Shown piece by piece: positions 59,599-64,000 of a stretch of 64,000 nucleotides of DNA. Made by a program: the position numbers and the translations under genes. Every line of letters begins with the position of its first letter. Position 1 is the stretch's first letter. Origin of the DNA: JAGOBP01 sp046328575 (GTDB lineage Bacteria > Chloroflexota > Anaerolineae > Fen-1058); NCBI GenBank assembly GCA_046328575.1, contig JAXLWI010000005.1, positions 1 to 64,000 on the forward strand, given 5' to 3'. The notes beneath the pieces are model-generated. The model worked only from the letters and a program-made list of their open reading frames with translations. It had not been told where the DNA came from and ran no database searches.

Positions 59599-60957
59599 CT
59601 ACGACGCCAGTTTCAGCCCTGCGATTTCCTTGGCCTGATCGATGACGAGTAACAGCCGATCGGCGGATTCACCGCGGCCATCTTCGCGCAGTTCGTCGGC
59701 CAGACCCTGCATCCACGCGATGAACTCCGGCACCAACGCCTGCTTGTTGCGCTCCAGCAATTCCTTCGTCTGCGCTGGATACTCGATCTGCAAGAGCGTA
59801 TTGACGAAGCGCACTTCGGGCGGCTGCGTGGCCTGGATGATGCGCATCGCCGCATCGCCGATCTTCTGTAAGCGCGCAAACGCCTGGGCCTGATTCTGCT
59901 GTTGCGCGGCCTGCAAGTTCTGCGTCAGAACCTCGAAGAAGAGATCGTCAATTTCCGGCATGCGCGCTTGCATCGTCTTCTCGATGTCGGCTTCCGGCCC
60001 GGTGAGTAGATCGCGCAAGAGCGCCACTTTGCTATCGACCTGCGCCTGTGTCTGCGCATCGATCTTGTCGCGCAGCGCCAAAATCTCTTTACGCAGCGTC
60101 GCCAACCGATCGGCTTCGGCAGTATTCCCCGCGGCCTTGGCCGCATCGATCTTGCCCGTCAACGCCTGGAAAAACGGATAATCCAGCAGTGGGCGACCCA
60201 TCGCCAACAATGCCTCGCGCACTTCGGGTTCGTCGGACGCTTCGAGTTGGGCTAGCAGCGTTTCGCGCGTGGGATTGGCCGTGAACACGTCGACGATCTG
60301 CTGCTGTTGACTGAGCTTCTGGCCGACGGAGGTCAGTTCCAGCATTCGACTGCGGATGTACGACAACCGCTCGAACTCAGCGCGCTGCCGATCGGCCGAG
60401 GCGGCCATGATGGCCGACGTGAACAACTGGAACATGGTCATGTCGATCTCGGCGTCGTGCTCTTTAATCAGCACGTCGAGCTGCGCATCGTCGCGAGTCT
60501 CGACCAACTGTTGGAGCAGGTCCACGCGCTTCTGTTCTTCGGCCAGCATTTCGGGCGTGACGCCGTCGGCCTGCAAAATAGTTTCGGTCAGCGTCTTGAT
60601 GTTGAAGAACTGCTGCGGCTGCAGCAAATAGGCTTTGCGCTTCTCCGGGGGCAGGGCGTTCAGCACGGCCTGCGTCAACTTGCCGATCATGCGCTGCTGA
60701 TCGGACTCCTTGGCGTTGAGGTTCATCGGGATGAAGAGCAGCGCCAGTTCTTTATCGGCATCGTGGTACAGGAAGGGCGTCATCAGCGCGTTGGAGTTCT
60801 TGCAGACCGGGCAGGTGAATGAATTCAAGCGGCCCGATAGCAATTCGCGCTTCAACTGCGGCTCTTCGGTCACATCGATGATCTGCCGCACTTGAATCGT
60901 GATCGGCTGGCGGCACACGGGACAGGCAATCTGAGTATTAACAGGCGGAAAAGGCAT
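59599..60957 (-). CDS. CpXC-domain protein
   Basis: A 452-residue soluble protein. The N-terminal CpXC domain carries two zinc-type pairs, C12/C15 (IACPVCRQPI) and C49/C52 (FTCPVCKNSN), followed by FLYHDADKELALLFIPMN. The remaining 300 residues are predicted to be almost all helical, with Gln/Ala-rich coiled-coil segments (ALRDKIDAQTQAQVDSKVAL, EVLTQNLQAAQQQNQAQAFA). CpXC proteins are widespread but functionally uncharacterised. No neighbour on the same strand is close enough to prove an operon with the histidine kinase upstream. Confidence 0.85.
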   Translation of the reverse strand: MPFPPVNTQIACPVCRQPITIQVRQIIDVTEEPQLKRELLSGRLNSFTCPVCKNSNALMTPFLYHDADKELALLFIPMNLNAKESDQQRMIGKLTQAVLNALPPEKRKAYLLQPQQFFNIKTLTETILQADGVTPEMLAEEQKRVDLLQQLVETRDDAQLDVLIKEHDAEIDMTMFQLFTSAIMAASADRQRAEFERLSYIRSRMLELTSVGQKLSQQQQIVDVFTANPTRETLLAQLEASDEPEVREALLAMGRPLLDYPFFQALTGKIDAAKAAGNTAEADRLATLRKEILALRDKIDAQTQAQVDSKVALLRDLLTGPEADIEKTMQARMPEIDDLFFEVLTQNLQAAQQQNQAQAFARLQKIGDAAMRIIQATQPPEVRFVNTLLQIEYPAQTKELLERNKQALVPEFIAWMQGLADELREDGRGESADRLLLVIDQAKEIAGLKLAS

Positions 60958-60991
60958 AAACCCTCATTTCTGATGACAAGGTGTTGTGGTT

Positions 60992-61040
60992 GTTAGTTGT
61001 TAGTTACTGATTACTGAATGCTGAATGCTGATTGCTCACT
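60992..61040. repeat. Heptamer tandem repeat (copy G)
   Basis: Seven contiguous 7-mers: GTTAGTT twice, ACTGATT, ACTGAAT, GCTGAAT, GCTGATT, GCTCACT. It lies between the CpXC gene and the stop of the histidine kinase, both on the minus strand. Confidence 0.75.
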
Positions 61041-62602
61041 CATTCTCTGGGCAACGCAAATGAAAATGCGGAGCCTTGGCCCGGCTGGCTGCTAACCCAA
61101 ATCCGACCGTGATGCGCGTCGACGACGGCCTTAGCCAGATACAAGCCCAGCCCGCTGCCCTGCGTGCGCCGCGAGAGCGCATCGTCCACGCGGTAGAAGC
61201 GCTCGAAGATGCGGGCCTGTTCTTCCAACGGAATGCCGATGCCGCGATCGATCACAGTGACGGTCACCTCGCGCGGATTGAACCGCCCCACGATCTGAAT
61301 CGGCGTATCTGCGGGCGAATACTTCATCGCGTTGTTGATGAGATTGCTGAGCACTTGTTCCAGCCGCACGGCATCGGCGGGCACGGTCGGGAAATTCGCC
61401 GGAAAATCCAGCGCAATCGGATGGTGCTGCGCCTCGACGCTGAACTTCTCGACGATGTGCGCCGCTAATTGATCGAGCGCGACGTCGGCGATGTTCAGCT
61501 TCAACGCGCCTGCTTGCAAACGCGACGCATCCAGCAAATTATCGATCAGGTGCGTTAACCGATCGGCTTCCTCTTCGATGATGGCCGCGCTGTCGCGCAC
61601 GGTGGCCGCGTCCCACTTGGCATCTTCGCGACGCAGTGTGCCTGCGTAACCCTTGATCAATGCGACGGGCGTCTTCAACTCGTGTGAGATGACCGAGATG
61701 AAGGTATTCTTCACATCGTCGGCTTCGCGCAGGCGCGTCATGTCACGCACATTGGCGATGATGTTAACGAGCCGGTCATCGCGATCGAACAAGGCCGCGT
61801 AGGTGATCCCGACGGGCACGTGCGAACCATCGGTTTTGCGCAGATCGCCTTCAACGTAGATCGCGCTGCTACTGCGCAGTGGCCAGCCATTGGCAGCGGC
61901 TTCGCTTAAGGTCAAGCCATTGCGTTTCGCATCGATGACCATGACCTCATCATGCTGCAAGCCCAGCGCTTCATCGGCGGCGAGGCCCGTCATGCGCGCC
62001 AGCGCGCGATTGAACACCGCAATGCGCTGCGTGTGATCGAGGATCAGCACGCCGTCGGCGGTTGCGTCGATGATGGCGTCCAGGCGCTGCTTGTCGCGCG
62101 TGACCTGCGCGTACAACTGCGCGTTGTGCACGGCGATGGCGGCCTGATCGGCGAACGACCGCAGCATCTCCCGATCGTTGATCGAGAACATGCCGCTGTA
62201 CGCGCGAAAGAAATAGATGATGCCGACGAGATCGCCGCCGACCATCATCGGGATGAAAACGGTCTGCCGCAAGCCAAAGTCGCCGCTGCGCGTGATGGTG
62301 GCCACTTTCCGATCGATTTGCGGCACGATCCAGTTGCCGGCCGCATCGCGTTCGGGCGGATCAGCCCACAGTGGCGCAAAGACCGGCAGAAATTGCGCTG
62401 GCAGGCCGTAGCTGGCGCGCGGCGCAAACGAACCGTCTTCGAGCCGTAATACGATCAAGCCAACGTTGCTGGATAACAACTCGGCGGCGACTTCCAAAAT
62501 GCGGCGCAAAACGGAGTTTAGATCGAGCTGCGCGGTCAGCGCGCGGCTGATTTCCAGCAGGTATTCGCGTTGACGCACGCGGATGTCGGTGAGCATGGCC
62601 AT
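61040..62602 (-). CDS. GAF-PAS sensor histidine kinase
   Basis: A 520-residue soluble kinase. GAF domain at about 15-165 (ILEVAAELLSSNVGLIVLRL), PAS domain at about 170-290 (LDAIIDATADGVLILDHTQR), HisKA with phospho-acceptor His307 (ISVISHELKTPVALIKGYAG) and HATPase_c with NLINNAMKYSP, DRGIGIPLEEQ and GSGLGLYLAKAVVDAH. It has no receiver or membrane segment. The partner regulator is not adjacent on the same strand; the receiver gene at 63587 is divergent and could be one. The divergent upstream region contains an inverted repeat (62612-62656). Confidence 0.92.
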   Translation of the reverse strand: MAMLTDIRVRQREYLLEISRALTAQLDLNSVLRRILEVAAELLSSNVGLIVLRLEDGSFAPRASYGLPAQFLPVFAPLWADPPERDAAGNWIVPQIDRKVATITRSGDFGLRQTVFIPMMVGGDLVGIIYFFRAYSGMFSINDREMLRSFADQAAIAVHNAQLYAQVTRDKQRLDAIIDATADGVLILDHTQRIAVFNRALARMTGLAADEALGLQHDEVMVIDAKRNGLTLSEAAANGWPLRSSSAIYVEGDLRKTDGSHVPVGITYAALFDRDDRLVNIIANVRDMTRLREADDVKNTFISVISHELKTPVALIKGYAGTLRREDAKWDAATVRDSAAIIEEEADRLTHLIDNLLDASRLQAGALKLNIADVALDQLAAHIVEKFSVEAQHHPIALDFPANFPTVPADAVRLEQVLSNLINNAMKYSPADTPIQIVGRFNPREVTVTVIDRGIGIPLEEQARIFERFYRVDDALSRRTQGSGLGLYLAKAVVDAHHGRIWVSSQPGQGSAFSFALPRE

Positions 62603-62611
62603 AACAATCGA

Positions 62612-62656
62612 CTTCCGAAGTCTCCGGCGCAGATCAATCGCGCACGACTTCGGAAG
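62612..62656. promoter_or_regulatory. Inverted repeat between divergent kinase and V4R genes, possible operator
   Basis: CTTCCGAAGTC (62612-62622) and GACTTCGGAAG (62646-62656) are exact reverse complements, 23 bases apart. Each arm is itself a near-palindrome (ACTTC-C-GAAGT). It starts 10 bases upstream of the kinase start on the minus strand and about 180 bases upstream of the V4R gene. A dimeric regulator site or RNA hairpin are both possible. Confidence 0.45.
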
Positions 62657-62834
62657 CAGTGATGCGCAGTGATTATAACATACTTGCGTTGGCCGTTGTC
62701 GGTGGTCGATTTCAAGCCATTTCGCTTGACAATGATTTTAGGATGTGATACCCTATCTTCGCTTTTTCGCAGAAATGGTTAGAAGCGAATCAAAATTGAT
62801 CGCAACGTGACAAGTTTGGTTCGCCGGAGGCCTC

Positions 62835-63467
62835 ATGGACGAAATTCATAACAGTGGTTATTACTATCCCAATCGAATTGCACGTATCTTTTTGCAAGCC
62901 ATGGAAGAGATTATGGGCAAGAACGGTATTAACGCCGTTCTGAACATGGCGAAATTATCTTACCTCATCGACAATTATCCCCCGGACACACTGGATAAAG
63001 AGTTTGATTTTGCGGCGTTTACAGCCTTGAATGCGGCACTGGAAGAAATGTACGGTCCGCGCGGCGGGCGCGGCCTGGCGTTGCGCGGTGGTCGGGCCGG
63101 TTTTGCGCGCGGTTTGCAAGGTTTCGGCGCGTTAGCTGGCGTGGGCGATTTGGCGTTCAAAGTCCTGCCGCTGGGTGCTAAGTTGAAGATGGGCCTGCCC
63201 GCGATGGCGGGTATTTTCACGCAGGTCAGCGATCAGATCAGCCGCGTGGAAGAGAAGGACGATCACTTCCTGTATTACATCGATCGCTGCCCGGTGTGTT
63301 GGGGTCGGCATACTGATAAGCCGGTGTGTCACGCCGCGATGGGCGTGTTGCAGGAAAGCTTGCGCTGGGTGAGCGGCGGTAAAGAATTCCGAGTCGATGA
63401 GATCGCCTGCATTGCCATGGGCGATAAATCGTGCGTGTTTACGGTTTATAAAGAACCGGTCGGGTAG
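62835..63467 (+). CDS. V4R-domain (4-vinyl reductase family) sensor-like protein
   Basis: A 210-residue protein. The C-terminal V4R (hydrocarbon/small-molecule binding) domain shows DRCPVCWGRHTDKPVCHAAM, the ESLRWVSGGKEFRVDEIACI segment and AMGDKSCVFTVYKE, with five cysteines in the usual order, which may bind metal or haem-like ligands. Between residues 75 and 100 is an odd Gly/Arg-rich loop (GPRGGRGLALRGGRAGFARG). GGAGG precedes ATG 62835. A terminator follows, then a receiver-domain gene. V4R domains sense small ligands in signalling proteins, so a link to the adjacent regulator is plausible. Confidence 0.85.
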   Translation: MDEIHNSGYYYPNRIARIFLQAMEEIMGKNGINAVLNMAKLSYLIDNYPPDTLDKEFDFAAFTALNAALEEMYGPRGGRGLALRGGRAGFARGLQGFGALAGVGDLAFKVLPLGAKLKMGLPAMAGIFTQVSDQISRVEEKDDHFLYYIDRCPVCWGRHTDKPVCHAAMGVLQESLRWVSGGKEFRVDEIACIAMGDKSCVFTVYKEPVG

Positions 63468-63525
63468 CGCGGGTTGGCAGGCAAGCACTGGACCGGGGCT
63501 GATCGCCAATTGGACAGTATGATGC

Positions 63526-63556
63526 GCGAAACCCGCCTGGCGGGTTTCGCTGTTTT
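63526..63556 (+). terminator. Intrinsic terminator after the V4R gene
   Basis: A perfect 11-bp stem GCGAAACCCGC/GCGGGTTTCGC with a CTG loop, followed by TGTTTT. Confidence 0.85.
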
Positions 63557-63586
63557 GTGGGTCGGTGATTAACGCGGAGACAGGGT

Positions 63587-64000
63587 ATGGCCGATCGTTT
63601 GCGAATGATGGTGGTGGAAGACGATCGTGATACCGCCGAGATGCTGACGGCGTATTTCGAGGCGCAGGGCTACGAAGTAACGGCTGTGGCGTGGGGGCAG
63701 GACGCCGTTCGTCACGCGCAGCTGGAAGACCTGCCCGATTTGATTTTGCTGGACATCCGCTTGCCGGATATGGACGGCTACGAAGTCTGCAAGCGGCTGC
63801 GCACTCATCGGCGCACGCAGAACGTCCCCGTGATCTTCCTCACTGAAAAACGCGAACGCAGCGATCGCCTATCGGGTCTGGAACTGGGCGCGGTCGATTA
63901 CATCACCAAGCCGTTTGACATTCAGGATTTGCGGCTGCGCGTGCGCAATATCCTGCGCCGCTCTAAATATCAAACATTGGTGCATCCGGTGACGGGCCTG
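63587..64000 (+). CDS. Response regulator receiver protein (partial, cut by window end)
   Basis: The first 138 residues are visible. A CheY-like receiver domain is complete: the acidic pair in VVEDDRDTAEML, the phospho-acceptor Asp in LILLDIRLPDMDGYEVC, the Thr in VIFLTEKRERSDRL and the Lys in AVDYITKPFDIQDLRLRV. The sequence continues VHPVTGL at the window edge, which in related proteins leads into an output domain (possibly a GGDEF-like TGLP motif), so this is not a stand-alone CheY. GGAGACAGGG precedes ATG 63587. Output domain unknown. Confidence 0.88.
   Translation, partial: MADRLRMMVVEDDRDTAEMLTAYFEAQGYEVTAVAWGQDAVRHAQLEDLPDLILLDIRLPDMDGYEVCKRLRTHRRTQNVPVIFLTEKRERSDRLSGLELGAVDYITKPFDIQDLRLRVRNILRRSKYQTLVHPVTGL

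Overview
The window is a GC-rich bacterial chromosome segment that most resembles a Chloroflexota (Anaerolineae-like) genome. This assignment is an inference from its style: surface proteins with Thr-Pro stalks behind one membrane helix, intergenic hairpins built from 7-base repeats, a T-box in front of valS, GAF/PAS histidine kinases, a V4R protein and a lone LuxR-type HTH protein. No rRNA, CRISPR array, transposase or integrase was seen. One tRNA, tRNA-Thr(CGT), is present.

Layout. 1-3.9 kb: end of an unknown gene, a sirtuin, a GAF histidine kinase, tRNA-Thr and a ResB-like protein. 4.0-21.4 kb: one tightly packed plus-strand run that starts with uridine kinase and becomes a surface-glycan cluster. 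It holds five genes for a CDP-linked 3,6-dideoxyhexose (RfbF, an SDR, RfbH/E1, an AscE/RfbC-type epimerase and an RmlD-like reductase), a Wzx-type flippase and ten glycosyltransferases (three GT2, seven GT4). 21.4-27.2 kb: a very large O-antigen polymerase/ligase fused to TPRs, a WecA/TagO/MraY-family sugar-phosphate transferase and a VTT (DedA-like) membrane protein. Together these can initiate, build, export and polymerise or ligate a cell-surface polysaccharide.

27.2-30.4 kb: a T-box leader with strong promoter, specifier GTC and intrinsic terminator, then valS, which carries an in-frame copy of a heptamer hairpin repeat. 30.5-34.9 kb: a DUF4129 / membrane protein / MoxR / DUF58 / membrane protein operon. 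The last 12 codons of valS reappear, differing only synonymously, exactly at the end of this operon, so it looks like a block inserted at the valS 3' end. 35-36.8 kb: an alpha/beta hydrolase (minus strand) and a SanA/DUF218 protein.

37.0-46.2 kb is the most unusual part: four caspase-like (peptidase C14) proteins in tandem on one strand with a small EACC1-like gene among them. Each has an intact His/Cys pair and a canonical EF-hand-type loop at residue 203 or 204. Their tails differ: FHA plus two membrane helices; a doubled helical repeat plus a PH/GRAM-like end; a coiled coil plus FHA plus about 12 membrane helices; a coiled coil plus about four helices. No STAND/NACHT ATPase is beside them. 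This is the best candidate for an undescribed conflict or regulated-proteolysis system.

46.2-64 kb: a TPR-stalk protein under a promoter nearly identical to that of the first caspase, an HD hydrolase, a LysM surface protein, a LuxR-type HTH protein, a 2-hydroxyacid dehydrogenase, an SDR, a membrane protein, a methyltransferase, a GH3-family lipoprotein or membrane protein, a Ser/Thr kinase divergent from an FHA-winged-helix regulator, a WD40 membrane protein, a CpXC protein, a GAF-PAS histidine kinase, a V4R protein and the start of a response regulator cut by the window end.
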